64,000 nucleotides of DNA, taken from Patellaria atrata CBS 101060 (Eukaryota > Ascomycota > Dothideomycetes > Patellariales > Patellariaceae). Position 1 is the stretch's first letter, and every line of letters starts with the position of its first letter. The translations under genes were made by a program, and so were the position numbers. Shown in pieces: positions 32,183-44,691 of the stretch. Below the pieces are notes generated by a model. It had not been told where the DNA came from and did not search any database. It saw nothing but the letters and a program-made list of their open reading frames with translations. Location: NCBI GenBank assembly GCA_010093705.1, contig MU006098.1, positions 479,981 to 543,980 on the forward strand, given 5' to 3'.

Positions 32183-35100
32183 TCCAGGCTTTTGTGTCAG
32201 GAATGAAGCAAGAGCGAGGGCTGCGGGAAACGGAAATGTAGGCGCCAGTCTCTAAAGTAGTATATTCGAGAGGACGGATTATAGTTTGAGGGAGTCTGGG
32301 CAATATGTGGAATTTGAGCCTGTCGATGTGCCTTTCGTCGAGCGCTTAGTTGATTACTAGCCGGTGCGTCGACGGAACGTCTGTGGGTTTAGTTTGAGGA
32401 GAGAAATCTCCTGAGCAATTCGATTATAAATTCGACATCATATTGAAACTTCTAGGTTTCAAGCAAACGTTGTTGCAAGAGTGAAGAAAATATGATGTTG
32501 CGCGAGATGTGAACGTCACCTCGGACGGGCAACGAATACAGCCAAGTTTTGCTGTGTATCCCGGGGCGCGCTTATTGGAGGATCAGCGATACGATGGCAA
32601 AATGCCGATCTTTACTTGCTTACCTACAGTAAGGTGTAGAAAGTACGGAGAGTTGGAATCTCTGAGCGGAGAGGATTATAACCTTTGTTGAAGGACAGGA
32701 GCGAGAGCCGAACGCACTCGCGCGGGTTGGGGGGTGTTGTGTGGTGTTGGAAGAAGTGTGAAAGGGACGAAGGGGTAGCGGGAATTTTGTAGTGCGGTAA
32801 GTCGGGAATTGCGACTTTAGGAGCGGTGTGCCGTAAGGTGTGCGCGTTGTGTGCGTAGTGGGCACCTGCTAACCTTAAGGCGGTTTGTACGGTGGTTTGT
32901 TTAGCGCGCAGAGGCCAAAGGGCAAGAATCAGGTTTATAAGAAGTAAGTACTTGGTACAGTACAATAAATAACATTCAGAGTCCAGTAGAAGTATGCGAA
33001 CAAAGTACCGTACAATATTTTTATTAAGCTGATAAAGCTGCAATTTGATTCTATTCAAATTTCTTAAAACTATTGCGATCTTCGAACCAGAAAGCGAATT
33101 CCCGAAATCTTGGTCCCAAGACGTCTTTATTTATTCTCCCCAGATTCACCCACACCCATTCACTTCCCTTTGACACCCAAAACTCCCAGAGCACCCAAAT
33201 CCCCGCGCTTTTTCATTTGCTTATCCAATATTCGACAGGTATGTTTCCAGCACCTGCCGCCTCAGCCAAGGATCCCACTGGTTCAAGCGGTTCAGGTGGG
33301 TTCAGGTGCGCACTCAGGGCTGTCAAATCTGCAAGCCCTCAATAACAAAGAGAGGATTGCATAAGCAGATCACGGTTTAACGATACAACGATGCAACTCT
33401 CTTCTTGCTTCGTTCCGTTTCCAGAGGGCGCGCTGACAGGATATGAGCCGTGACGGACGAGCTTCGTCCTTGTTCTGCGGAGACAATCTGACTTTACCAT
33501 CCATCCCACATATCCCATCAACTCGCTTTCGTAAAACTTTACGGGAAATGCGGCAACACCCTTCAACTCATTGCAACGGCTTTGTGGACCCTGTATTTTC
33601 TTTGGCATTTCTTGTTTTTTTTTCCTTTTTAGCTTTTCATAAAGGGAAGACTTCTTTCCAATCGCCACTCTTTCTCGCAATTCTCCACCTTCATTGGGAC
33701 ATGACTTGCATATAGGCGCGGAATTCTTGCATATTTGGGCAATAACAGCGTCCAAAACGATCCGAGGTCTGCATTCAAGCCCTATCTCTACCGTACAGTA
33801 CGGTACCCTTCTATCCGTATGCTGATAGTTTGCAAGTCGTCAGGTAACGAGAGTTACCCTGCCGGACGCTGCATCATTACCACTTTCTGTTTCGTTATTG
33901 CATCTCTACGCCTTGGCTCTAACGCTTGTCCATCCTCCGTTTCCTCGTCCATTTAGTGCATTTATTTGAGTATTTTTGAAATCTCGAGTGGCAGTACACT
34001 ACAAGCACACGTCCGAACTACTTCCCTTCCTTGCACATCCATTTGTACAATACATACATTCTCACGTACGAAGTTTCGTTCGTTCACCGCCTTCAAAGTA
34101 AACCATCGTGGATTGTCATCTGACTTGGAGACGGCGCTCTGGAGTGTTCTAATTCAAGCCGGCCTGTCGTAGACACCTTTGTTTTGTTGTCACTGTGAAT
34201 TGCTAGGAGATTTAGCGTCCTAAAACGGCTTTGTCTCTCACACGTTTCTCTCATTCCTTTCCCTCTCGGATTGGTTCATCTCTCTCGAAGCTTTCCAAGC
34301 TCATTCAACGAGCTTGGCCAATTTCCTAATCATTTCACATAAGATGCGCCCGAGCCGGCATCGTTACGAAAACCTCCGGTGCGGGGATGGTCGATTCGCA
34401 GCGTGCTTTTCTTGGAGGAACGTGTGAGCCGTACTTGTCGTAAGCTGCGTGCGTAGTAGTTGTTTGATACTGGTTGGATTCTTTGAGCAAGTCAAACACA
34501 GCTAAAAGAGTTTGGTAGTGACGATCCAAACCTTCGACCGTTGGCTATGCAAGAATAATAATATTTAATGCTTGAAAATAGATCAGAGGAATACTTTGAT
34601 ACTTCACGTTGTAGATTCATCACGGTTGGACGGCTTCTAAGGCTCGGCTCGTTCATCTACTCAGGGATCTTCAAATCTTATTCCGCCAATCACCCGCTAA
34701 ACGCATGGACAAGCTTATTTCGGCAACGGCTCTACATCCTGTACCCTATCGTCGTAACACCTACAACTGTCCACGTTATCATACAAACTCAGACTCACCC
34801 TCTGTCACAGTGTCACTTCTATCAGACGTTCAAGCCACCAAGCATCCTCGAATCCTAAGGCCGACGTCGAAGAATAGTCTCCTATCTCAGAACTAGGAAC
34901 AAAATCCTCAATAACGCCTCAATCGTCTGAACATAGTGGAGGAGTACCATTCGGACACAAATTACCTGCACGATTCAATCATCAATACGATATCCAGATT
35001 GCGGATTGATATCGCTTGAAATGTGTTCTTGATCATTGTGCTTCCAAGATTCCCCGTGGGGTTATACTTTCAACTCCAAAACTATGGGGAATGCTATACT

Positions 35101-37480
35101 GATATTGCCCGGCCAAGAGACCTGAGCCTCGCTCCAAGAAATCTTCAACTGCCAGCTAATCTCGATGTAGTGGGTCTCAACGATACAACCATCCAAATTA
35201 GCGAGACCAAGAGCTACAAAGTATGTCTTGCAGATAGCCTCAATTAAAGTCGACTCGCTCTGTTTCTATAACAGTCTCTGTTAAGCCTCTCGCAGATTTA
35301 CGCGCCGTCCCGGAATGGAATCTTACGACTTAGCACGCTGTCTTTCTATCCAACAAGAAGACGCCAATGCTTAGAGATATTTACTTGCAACAAAAATCGA
35401 CGCGTGCCCACCGGAGAATTTACAGCCGAGACGAAGATGCACGACCAGCTGGCACTCCATCTTGCGACTATCAACTTTCTACCTCGATCATCCATCCAAG
35501 AGATGAGAGTTCTCCTATAAGCTTTACGGGGCATATGTCGCTCTCGTCGATAAGCACTTTGCCGTTGTGTGCGATCCTTTGAGGCCAAGACGTCCTGTGC
35601 ATCTTGGCTACAGATATTTGTTTGATAGCCGTGTAACGCTGATGGGCGGGACGATCCTCCGCATGCCGGTGGCGACCAAAAGCGAGGTTTGATATATCGC
35701 CAGCAATCTCAGCTTGAACGATAGGAAGATTATGTTGCCGAAGCCATTTATTGCTGTGGGTTTATGTCAGTGGCAGGGTGTCAGCAGCGTGATTATTTGA
35801 ATTTTGGTTCAGTGTCCTGGTTTTGTCAGTCCTTCTGTCACCTGGAGCAACAGTCTGAAAGACAGTTGGTACTTGTAGTCTGTCCAAACTAGAATTACCG
35901 ATTTCATCGTTCTTTCCTTTGATATCTTTATCGCTGACTCCAGGCTCCGGGCTGAGGGAAACTCAGTCTGGGTCGATATCCTTCGCTTACCCTATCATAG
36001 CACTCCCTAGTAATTGTACGCTTGCCCCTCTGCAGAGATCCTACGACTCTCATGTAGATAGTGACCAACAGTAGTCATCAGGTTAGAAATTACAAATGCC
36101 CAAAAGGTACATCTCATCTCCTTATCGCAATTTGATTCTTCCTCGCTATACATTTCCCGTACTCTAGCCTGCGAGTACCTTAACCCACAGCACAACACCC
36201 TTTCTAAGCGTCCTACGAACGTGGTCATCGTCCAAGCCTAGTCACCCAATCAGAAACCCACAAGAACGACGATACATACAACAAACCCTATCTCAAAAAT
36301 GAGGGAAAATCACATAAAACGGTCCTGCACAGTGGGGTCTGTACAGCAACCGTACGTACAGTATCATAGGGCAGTCTGCGGCCAACATCAAGAAGAAAGG
36401 GGTAGGTAATGAGCCCATCTACGACGATATTTCTGTTGTGTCGGGATTTAGAATACAAATTGGAAATATCTACATCCATATCCCTATGTCTAGTTTGTCT
36501 GATACTGTTCATCGGTGTTGATGGCTCTGCTAGCTGGACTTTGGTCAATAGACCTCTTGCTTCAGTATATATACGCCATTGCTGAGACAACTTCCGAAAC
36601 GATCGAGCCAACGTATCAATAACCATGATACATAGATTTCATACCCATAGTCTCCCCATACATCGCAGCTGTGCCACCGTAGGCACCCTTTCCCCCCTCT
36701 CCCTAAGCAGTCGAGGAACAACCCTTCCCCACTTGGGTGCTAGGTCGTATATTCGCGTAGCGTATATAAACCTGTAATCGGAATCAGAACTATAAACGGA
36801 TAAAGGTTAAGACAAAGCTACCAGACCACCGTACCCGACGTCATCTCCTCTCAACTCCTGCTATGCCGGGAAGACTCTCACTGCGGCGTCCCTCGCCGGA
36901 AGAACGTGTCGGTTGTGCGTGCTGAGATGGACTGGGGAGGGTTTGGTGAAGGTGTGTGTATGAGAGGAGACAGGATAAGATGGTGGAGAAGAGAGAGGGT
37001 AAAGGTAGGAAAGAGAGACATTCTCGTATAGCACAGTACAGATACATTACTTGAAGAAGACTATATCAATACCACGCCGTCGACATCACCTAATCTCCTA
37101 GTCATCCTTTTACAAAAGGTCGAGATGACGAGATAGCGCAATCAAGCAACGATGGTGGAGCATTAGGTCATATGTACTGTACCGCACGGTCTGTAGCGAA
37201 CAGACAATCGATTGAAAACTTCATATAAATTGGATCCAGAATGATAAACGTAAGCCCCTATCCCAATCCAGATTCCCGTCCCAACATAATGCCCGAACGC
37301 CAGACCACACTTCCCCCTTGCCTCCCCCCCCCCTTAGTCCTCCTAATCCTTATAGTATCCTACGTCCGTCCATGCCTCTATGGTCCTTTGGCCCCGCTAC
37401 CCCATCCCTTAAGACCACCCCCATAAGAATTGCTTCAACCAAAAACTCCTCTTAAACCCCCTCCTCCACCTTTAGAGCGC
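32183..37480. other. 5.3-kb region without a recognisable gene
   Basis: I read both strands and found only short frames with no family, signal peptide or convincing splice chain. One short frame starts at ATG 33241 (MFPAPAASAKDPTGSSGSG) after a polypyrimidine-rich stretch and stops after 34 codons. The minus frame 33339-33755 (138 codons) is Lys-rich with no known domain. The left 0.8 kb should hold the promoter of the acidic-protein gene. The rest may hold non-coding RNA or species-specific genes that I cannot support. Confidence 0.4.
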
Positions 37481-39108
37481 CTACTCATCCAGCGAACCCT
37501 CCATCTTGACATCCTCCCCCCTGGGCTCCACAAACCCCGCATTCCCCTCCCCCAAATGCTTCAGCAAAAAGCTCCTCTTAAAATACGAGTTAGGATGGAG
37601 AATCGTATCCAACTCCGCAGGGCCCCAGCCGCCCTTCCTCTTGACCCTCTCCAACTCACTCTTATGCGCAAACTCAAAGACGCGGTTACAAGCAATATGA
37701 TAGCGCTGCTTCCCCACATCCTCTCTAACGCTCTTAATCGTCTCGGGGTCCCTCATCCCGGTGGCCCCGAGCAGCGCGACGAGGTTCTCGACGTCCGTGT
37801 GCGTGCGATACGGACAGCCGTGCGTCTGCCCCGGCCCCGGCAGGGGCTCGGTGAGGAGCTTTTGGCACGAGAAGGGCGTGTAGCCCCGGCCGCGACGGTT
37901 GGCGTCGCCGCCCACTTCGCCGTACGCGTGTTTGACGTTGTAGAGGTATTCTTTTGTGAATTTCTCGTCTGTGATGGTGCGGAAGCTGCGGCGCCAGAAT
38001 TCGACGGCGTTGGACAGGTCGAGCCCGATGCCTTTGAGGAAGAGCGTGTATTCAAGACGGCCTTGGTGTTTGAGTTTCGCGTCTTGACGGAGGGTGCGGT
38101 GCATGTTCTGCATGCAGAGTGGGAAGTGAGATGAGAGGGCGTCGACGGTGCCTGCGGTTGGGGCTTGGAGGCCGTTGATACCGGCTTCGGCGTCGAAGGA
38201 GGCGTCAGGGGCGGTGAAGGATTTGGAGAGATGGGATAGGATCGGGGAGAGGCGATCGTCTTCGTCAAGACGAGGGAGAGCGCGAGATGTGATCTCCAAC
38301 GCAGCATCCAACCGCTTTGTGAACTCCGCAACCACGAAGCTCATCTGTTCCTTCAATAGCACATACGCCTTCCCTCTCCTTAATAGACAACGTCTGCTCT
38401 CCACTAGATCCGGGACTCTCTCCCAATCCAATGTGAACCAAGCCTCCGCATCACCCTTCCTCCACCCTGTCGCGGCCTTCGCCTGCTCTAAACTCACGCC
38501 GCACTCATTCAACTCACTCTCCCCTGCTTTCTCCAGTTGCATGTCAAGGCTATCGAGGAACTCCTTTCGCTCTACTGCGTCGTCATCCTTCCAGCGTAGC
38601 TTGAAGAGCATCGTTTCAAGACGAGAAAAGCGCTGGCGCAGATCTTTGGTCCCCGCGAATGCAAGCCGCAGGATGAAGTGGGAGTAATGGTCGCGTTTAC
38701 GCTCCTCGTCAAGCTCGGAAGACCGTGAGGAGTTCGAGTGCAGGGGAAGATGCTTCTCCATGATAGGAGCCATGTAGGAAGCTGTTTCTTCGGGTGTGCG
38801 GTTGCGGAAGGTGCAGGATTCAAGTTCGGCGAGGACTGGTGTGGTGATTAGCCCAAGGGTTACTTAAAGCATTGCTGCAGTTGTCATATTGCGAAATCCA
38901 AGACCAAAATATATTCACCTTTCAATCTTCCCAACGCCCACAATTCGAACTCCTCCAGACTAACTTCCTCCGTTGGTGGTAAGTCATAGAAACTGAGTCT
39001 CCACTTATACTCCTGCTGTTTCCATTTGGCTGGAGCCTCCGCAAACTGCTTCTTCTTGTGGCTGATGAGGTCGGCGCGTCTCTTGGGGTCGATACGGGCC
39101 GTAGCCAT
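37481..39108 (-). CDS. PRI2: DNA primase large subunit
   Basis: Exons 38919-39108 and 37481-38835 (83-bp intron) give 514 aa. The N-terminal exon reads MATARIDPKRRADLISHKKK and SFYDLPPTEEVSLEEFELWA, and the second exon completes the typical RLKVLAELESC. The C-terminal iron-sulfur domain shows the four conserved cysteines: FPLC (C304), FSCQK (C387), HGCPY (C404) and HIACNRVFE (C446). The 4Fe-4S cluster they bind is needed for RNA primer synthesis. The protein pairs with Pri1 and DNA polymerase alpha at replication forks in the nucleus. Length fits the family (about 500-530 aa). The short basic-acidic tail after FVEPRGED is variable in fungi. Confidence 0.96.
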
Positions 39109-39502
39109 CTTTCTATGACCCGATTAGAGGGGGATGGAGGGGTTCTCGGGGACGCAGTCGTGAGCTAGGGAAAATCAGAAATAGAGGCAGGTGTGAGAAG
39201 CGCCTAGAATATCTGGTCCAGAAATTAGAGAATTAGATGGGTACAGAATAGAAAAGATTGCGATTTTTGCAATTGTTGTGTAGTATCGTGATCGTACTCG
39301 TGATTTCTGATGAAAGTGATTTTGGCGGGAGACGCGAGCGCGATATTAGCGCGTTTTCAGTGCAGGGATGAGAGGATAGGGGATACGGAACATCACAGTC
39401 TAACTACTTTGTATACTGAACCCCATGATATCTCTAACGTCTACTTTTAAGTTTCTAATCTCTATGACTATCACACTCTGGATGTGACACAAGTCTCCAC
39501 CG
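39109..39502. promoter_or_regulatory. PRI2 promoter spacer
   Basis: This 394-bp spacer lies between the PHO13-like stop and the PRI2 start on the same strand. It contains ggcgggagacgcgag and gcgcgttttc at about 39324-39360. ACGCG is the core of the MCB element of G1/S genes, which would suit a primase gene, but a single ACGCG is weak evidence. Confidence 0.4.
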
Positions 39503-40781
39503 CTATCCTAGCAAATCCCCCAACTTATCTACATACACACTCGGGACAACTACCTTATCTTCACCCATAATCTCCTCCTTCTGCGTCACACCCGTCAACA
39601 CCAACAATGTCCCCCCAAGACCTCCCTCAATACCAAACTGGATATCAGTATTCAGCCTATCCCCAACCATACACGTTCTGTTCCTATCTAACTTGAATTT
39701 GCCTTCGATCGCGTCCATCATCGCCTGACTCGGCTTGCCCAAAGCAACCGGGTCTTTCCCGTATGCTGTGACCAGTGGTGATCCGATAGCCCCGGCTCCG
39801 AGGAACAACGTATGCGACATAGGTAGTGTGCTATCAGTGTTAGTAGCCAGGAAGACGGCACCCTTCCGCAAATAGGTAAATGCGTGCGCAAGTTTTAAAT
39901 AGTTGACATGAAAATCGAGGCCAGAGAGAACTACACCGACGTCGGGATCGAGCAGAGAGCCGTCAGCAAGTCCGTCGAAATCCGCTTGAGTGATATCTCG
40001 GCGTAGAGAGGGGTCTGTACCACCAATATGAGGGACGTTTTCGGAATCAAGTTCGGTCTCGATGCCGGCTTCCCCGAGGACGTAGACTTTGTTCTTCGGG
40101 GAAGGGAGTTTTAGGATACGGGAGACATAGATGGCAGCGCTGTATGCAGATCCAAAGACTTCTTCCTATGGGACTATATTAGCAAAAGGATGGCTGAACA
40201 CTCATAGGCCCGACAGAAATGAACTGCTCTGATGCGTAGCGGTAGATATAGAGGGTGGCATACCACATCAGACGGAATGCCCATCTTATCAAATTTCTTC
40301 TTGTAGTCTGCGCGGGACTTGGTACTGTTGTTCGTAACGAAGACAAGTCGTTTGTCTGAATATTGTTAGCCCGGATTTTCTTTAGTCAGGATAAATGTCG
40401 AGTCACATACCCTTCGCCCTTAACATCTCCAATGTCTCTTTTGTGCCGGGAAACATATGATCCCCAGACCAGAGAACGCCTATCCTTCTCTCTGATCAGC
40501 TTCCATACTGGCGCCATGTCCAATTGCTACTGCAGAGTAGAATATTCTTCATGGGAATGTCGTTCCAGGGAGCAAAAATCGGTGGTGTACACAATCGCAG
40601 GAAAGATTGAGCTGCTTATCGTAAGAAATGTCGAACATACCATCACAATCAAAAAGAAACGTCTGAAGTTGCCCGAATTAGTATCAGTCCATCAATACAG
40701 ATTCAGTTCACTTACATCGAATCTTGCCAGAAACTCCTCAATCCCCTCCTTGTCGCCTGTAAGATATTTGGCGCGAGACAT
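39503..40781 (-). CDS. PHO13: PHO13-type HAD phosphatase (4-nitrophenylphosphatase/phosphoglycolate phosphatase)
   Basis: Exons 40716-40781, 40641-40662, 40411-40479, 40264-40355 and 39503-40165 give 303 aa, the usual length. HAD motif I is FLFDCDGVLWSG (D27 nucleophile, D29 acid), motif II VFVTNNSTKS, and motif IV MVGDRLNTDIQFG. The cap segment ends in KPSQAMMDAI. The family (Pho13/PGP) removes damaged metabolites such as 2-phosphoglycolate, 4-phosphoerythronate and 2-phospho-L-lactate in the cytosol. The small second exon (22 nt) carries the catalytic FLFDCDG. A 100-N gap lies 29 bp upstream of the start codon, so the leader is unresolved but the coding part is complete. Confidence 0.95.
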
Positions 40782-40810
40782 GATCTCTAGTTTTCAATTG
40801 CGACAAAAAA

Positions 40811-40910
40811 NNNNNNNNNNNNNNNNNNNNNNNNNNNNNNNNNNNNNNNNNNNNNNNNNNNNNNNNNNNNNNNNNNNNNNNNNNNNNNNNNNNNNNNNNN
40901 NNNNNNNNNN
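40811..40910. other. Assembly gap (100 N) flanked by poly-A
   Basis: Exactly 100 N interrupt the 5' leader of the PHO13-like gene. Six A precede and nine A follow, so the assembly probably broke at an A homopolymer. The round size shows that the true length is unknown. Confidence 0.99.
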
Positions 40911-41542
40911 AAAAAAAAAGAGTTGTTGTCTAGTAGTGCGGGACGGAAAATGTCGATATCGGATGCGGTGGGGTAGATGCTGTACTTTTGTATCACCTCC
41001 GTTATCCGTAAACCCCGAGCACAAAGGTACGGGAGCAGGATCAACAAGATATCAGAAGAATCCAAGCACAAGGAGACACGTACAGCTCTAAGTTTAATCA
41101 GAGAAGGAAGGAGACTTGAGTGTAAATGCTTATTACAGTTCCAGATGCTGCTAAATGAACTATCGCCTACCCATGCAAATGCCGCTATCCATACAAATAA
41201 TATCATATGCCTTGAAATCAACAAAACCGAATCTGACACTGAAACCTGAATACACAGGCATACCTAACTCCTATCAGCGCCATGTAACGTACAATCATAA
41301 TCAGCCGCTAGCCAGCGGTTCCCATAGATGCAGCCAGATGAGAGCCAAATGCACTACTGCATTTCTCATTCAAATGCGCCTCTTCATGCATCTTATATGC
41401 GCCATATCTTCACGTTTTCTTTGACTCCTAGGCGTTGGGTGTCTCTTCTCCTGAAATAGAAGGTAAAGATCTTCCAGTAGATCTCTTCCATATTTGTTAT
41501 CTTCAATCTCTTGTCGAGACAACCACATGAATATCTCTCTTT
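40911..41542. other. Intergenic, no gene seen
   Basis: This 630-bp stretch lies between the PHO13-like leader and the CDH1 stop codon. No gene or repeat is seen. It should hold the PHO13 promoter and the CDH1 3' UTR. Confidence 0.45.
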
Positions 41543-43579
41543 TCATCTGATCACGCCCCAACTCTCTACTCCACCGAGACCTCCGCCACTTTCTCTCCTT
41601 TTGAATGCATTCCAGAACCTTAAAGTCTCATCTCCGGCACCTGTAACGATGACCTGGCCATCTGGGCTCATGGCTAGATAGAGGACACGATATGTGTGCC
41701 CTGTCAGACTGACCACCTGCCGCATGGATGGATACTTCCAGACGATAATCTGGTTCTGCGAGTAGCCATGGGTGCTCACAATTTCATTACTGTTCTTGCT
41801 CCAAGCGAGATTGCAAACCTGTGATCCTGTATCTAGACTTGAGAGGAGATTTGGTGGTGCGGTTGAACTGCTGGGTGATGAAGGATCCATTTGCGCCGCG
41901 GCGTGGGAGGCCGAGGATGGACCGTGAGGAGAGAGGAGAGTGTTCCAAAACTTGATAGTACGATCGGCAGTACCTCCTCCAGAAGCTAAAAGACCTCTTT
42001 GATGCGGAGACCATGCGATTGCTTTGACAGCTGCAGAGTGTTCACCCCATTTGAAAGTCGGTTCGGAGTTTAGCTTCTCCCAGACCATGAGTTTGTTGTC
42101 ATTGCCGCCGCTGGCAAGTTGCCCGTCTTCGGAATTCCATTTTAGACCGCATACTTCTTGCTTGTGGCCAACAAGTTTTCGTAGCCATTGTTCCGGTTGT
42201 CGAACATCGCGATGGTAAATGGTTCGGTCCCGTGATCCAGAGGTTAGAATGTGTTCATTCCATGCTAGAGCTCCTACACGGCCAGTGTGCCCTGTCATGG
42301 TCCTTAACCGTTTTCCTGCTGTCGCATCCCAGATCTGTACGAATCCTTTGTGCGTACCAATTGCGATGTGTGAGCCCTAATCGAGTCAATAAGTGTTCAA
42401 TCAGTGATCAATTCTATGACTTACTCTTTGTATCCAATTTACGCTTGTCACATTGTCATCAGGAAGCTCACATAGTTTGGTGACTCGACCGGACACAGAA
42501 TTCCACATGTACACACATTGACCCAGACCAACGCCTAATATGTTCTGACTCCCCCAATCGACAAGGTTGAGATAGAAGTCATCTGCTAGATCAGGCGCAT
42601 CCAGAACTTTGTACGGTACTTTGCTCACTGCCCGAGGGGTCTTGCGAGGGCTGAGCAACATGGTTTGACTGCTGTACTTTACCGGTGAAAGACTGTAGAT
42701 TTCAGACCTTGTATTTAGGTTGGGACCATGTCTGCTTTGAGGCGTTCGGTTCGGGGTAGGCTGGCCGGAGAGGCTTTGATGCCGGGGAGACATATATGAG
42801 AAGAGGTTCTTGTGCGGGGTCGATGGTGTGAGGTTGGGAGCGGGAAGGGCGGAAGAAGACGATCTTGCGGGCGGCGTTCGTGAGCGTGTTGGGTCGTGAT
42901 AAGTGGTGCCGTGATGCGGAGGTAATGAGTCGATGGACTGGGCTATCGATTGCGGTATTGTAGACTCAAACATTTCAGATCGGAGAAGTGTTGAGTAGGT
43001 CCGATTCGCTTCCTCGGCTGTAGAACGATTCAAATTAGATTCTACGGTCCAATCAAGATAATGACCAGAATGATAATTTTCGTTCAAGAAACGCATACTT
43101 CTCTGGAAATGAAGCTCATTGTGAGGCGTGCGCTTTGCAGACCTTGATGGAGTTGCGGGCGAACCCTCATCATGAAGCAGACTGTAACTAGCTTGTAAAT
43201 CCTGCCCCGAACGGTTTGGGATAAACCTAATTTTAATAGTTAGTAAGATAGAACTAAGGATATCATCACATCGCATCACAGCTACGCACCGATCACCATA
43301 AACTCTTTGTCGCTTGCGGCTTGGACTGGCGCCCGGCGTGAGTTCTCTTTGCCGTCCTGCTTGCTCAAATTGCTCAAGTGCTTTACTTAACGCCGTCGCG
43401 TCAATGGGTTCCGATGCTCTGCCGTTCACACCTTCATTGCTTTCGTGATGTCGTTTGTGCGTTATGGTAGTTGGGGTCTTGGTATCCGGAGGCGATATCA
43501 AAGTCGGGGTCCGCACTTCATCCGCGGCATTTGATGTATTCGACATGGCTAGGCCGAGCCCTTCGTCGGGTTGTGCCAT
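41543..43579 (-). CDS. CDH1: APC/C activator Cdh1/Fizzy-related (WD40)
   Basis: Exons 43290-43579, 42425-43226 and 41543-42376 (introns 63 and 48 bp) give 641 aa from ATG 43579. The disordered N-terminus carries the C-box DRFIPNR, created across the first splice junction, and several Cdk-type SP/TP sites. The WD40 propeller starts at KVPYKVLDAPDLADDFYLNL and runs through GQCVYMWNSVSGRV, GHTGRVGALAWN, GHKQEVCGLKWN and GEHSAAVKAIAWSP to VTGAGDETLRFWN. The protein ends in Ile-Arg, the IR tail that docks on APC3. Cdh1 brings D-box and KEN-box substrates to the anaphase-promoting complex in late mitosis and G1. A Ser/Pro/Ala-rich insert (about SPHGPSSASHAAAQ) interrupts one propeller blade. The open frame reaches GTG 43639 after a CAG, so an upstream 5' exon is possible. 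Confidence 0.94.
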
Positions 43580-44691
43580 GTCGTTACCAGTTGTTGTGCC
43601 TGGGTGGAGTGCAGGTGTGAGAAGTTTGCGGGGCCCCACAGCTGCGAAAGAGCGGTTAATATAGTCGGCAGATGGATGCCAGGAGCCGAAGTGCGTCCGT
43701 GAGGGGCAAAATCCTGCTGTGAAGGTCGTGTGTTATCTTGAAATTAGGTGTCGCGCTTTCGTGTTTCCCCTTGGAGGGCAGGAGGTGCCGGCGGATTCGG
43801 CGCGCGCGCACAAGGTAAATCCAGCTCTTATGATAAGTCAATCTCCATGCGCAAAGTCAATTGTCGCGAGGTGCCGGTGAATGCGTCGGTTTCCGTACGA
43901 TGAGTGCCGGTTGTTGTTATTTCTGTGGGTGAAGGTTGACGAAAAGGAATGAAGTTGGTGAAGCTTTGAGGTTCGGGGTAACCCGCGCTAAGCTGTGTTT
44001 TTCTTGGCACAAGTCTTCCTCTTCCACCACGAGTCTCGTGTTGCGACTTGCGACCGAACGAAGGGGAAGTTGATGATGGCAATGCGAGGGCGTGGTGCAG
44101 TTAGCAAACGACGATAGTCATTATGGAGTAATTAGGAGTCAGATGAGGGAGTTACAGCGAAGTATTGCGAGAATACAGATGCATCATTGTTATTGTCACA
44201 TTTGATATTCTGATCTGGCCTTTCCGCATTCGGACAGCTTGTTGAGCTTTTGTTTTGATTTTCAAAGTCGCGCGTTCAGGGCGAAATGACTGGTCAAGGC
44301 ACGCCCTGAAGGCCCAAACGCTGGCCAAGGAGGCTGTCAAACGCCCCTTAGATATCCCCCGTTGCCCGCAACCGTTAACCTTTTATTGATCTCCCCCCGT
44401 TTCCCCCTGCGCACTTTCGTGGGGGAAGATCAGTACCGCAGATCACAGGCGCGGTAACTTGGTAGTGGGGTTCGATAACCATCCGTCTCTATCGCTAGTG
44501 CTCCCTAGCCTCTTTGGGACCTCTGACTGCATGAGACACTTCATGTTCTTTGTTCTTCCTCCACCTTAAAATTCACCACAACCCAACCCTTCTGTATGCA
44601 CAATATACTCTTGTTCAGATTACAGAATAGACCGGAAATCACGAGAACTGCTCAATTATATCTCAACACTTTGAACTTTCGTAGTGTGACA
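43580..44691. promoter_or_regulatory. Divergent spacer of CDH1 and aspartyl aminopeptidase
   Basis: This 1.1-kb stretch separates the two start codons. A minus-strand frame (43828-44082, 84 codons, Ser/Thr/Arg-rich) could be part of a longer Cdh1 N-terminus but has no clear donor joining it to the CDH1 frame. A C-rich tract (ccccgttgcccgc and ctccccccgtttccccctgcg) lies at about 44357-44411. Confidence 0.45.

Noticed and set aside
33241-33364. Small frames around ATG 33241 that end LSNLQALNNKERIA or ALRAVKSASPQ
   Set aside because: The two frames cannot be joined by an intron of credible size, and neither matches a family.
37430-38134. 234-codon plus frame opposite PRI2
   Set aside because: It is the antisense shadow of the primase iron-sulfur domain, whose four cysteines are in the minus frame.
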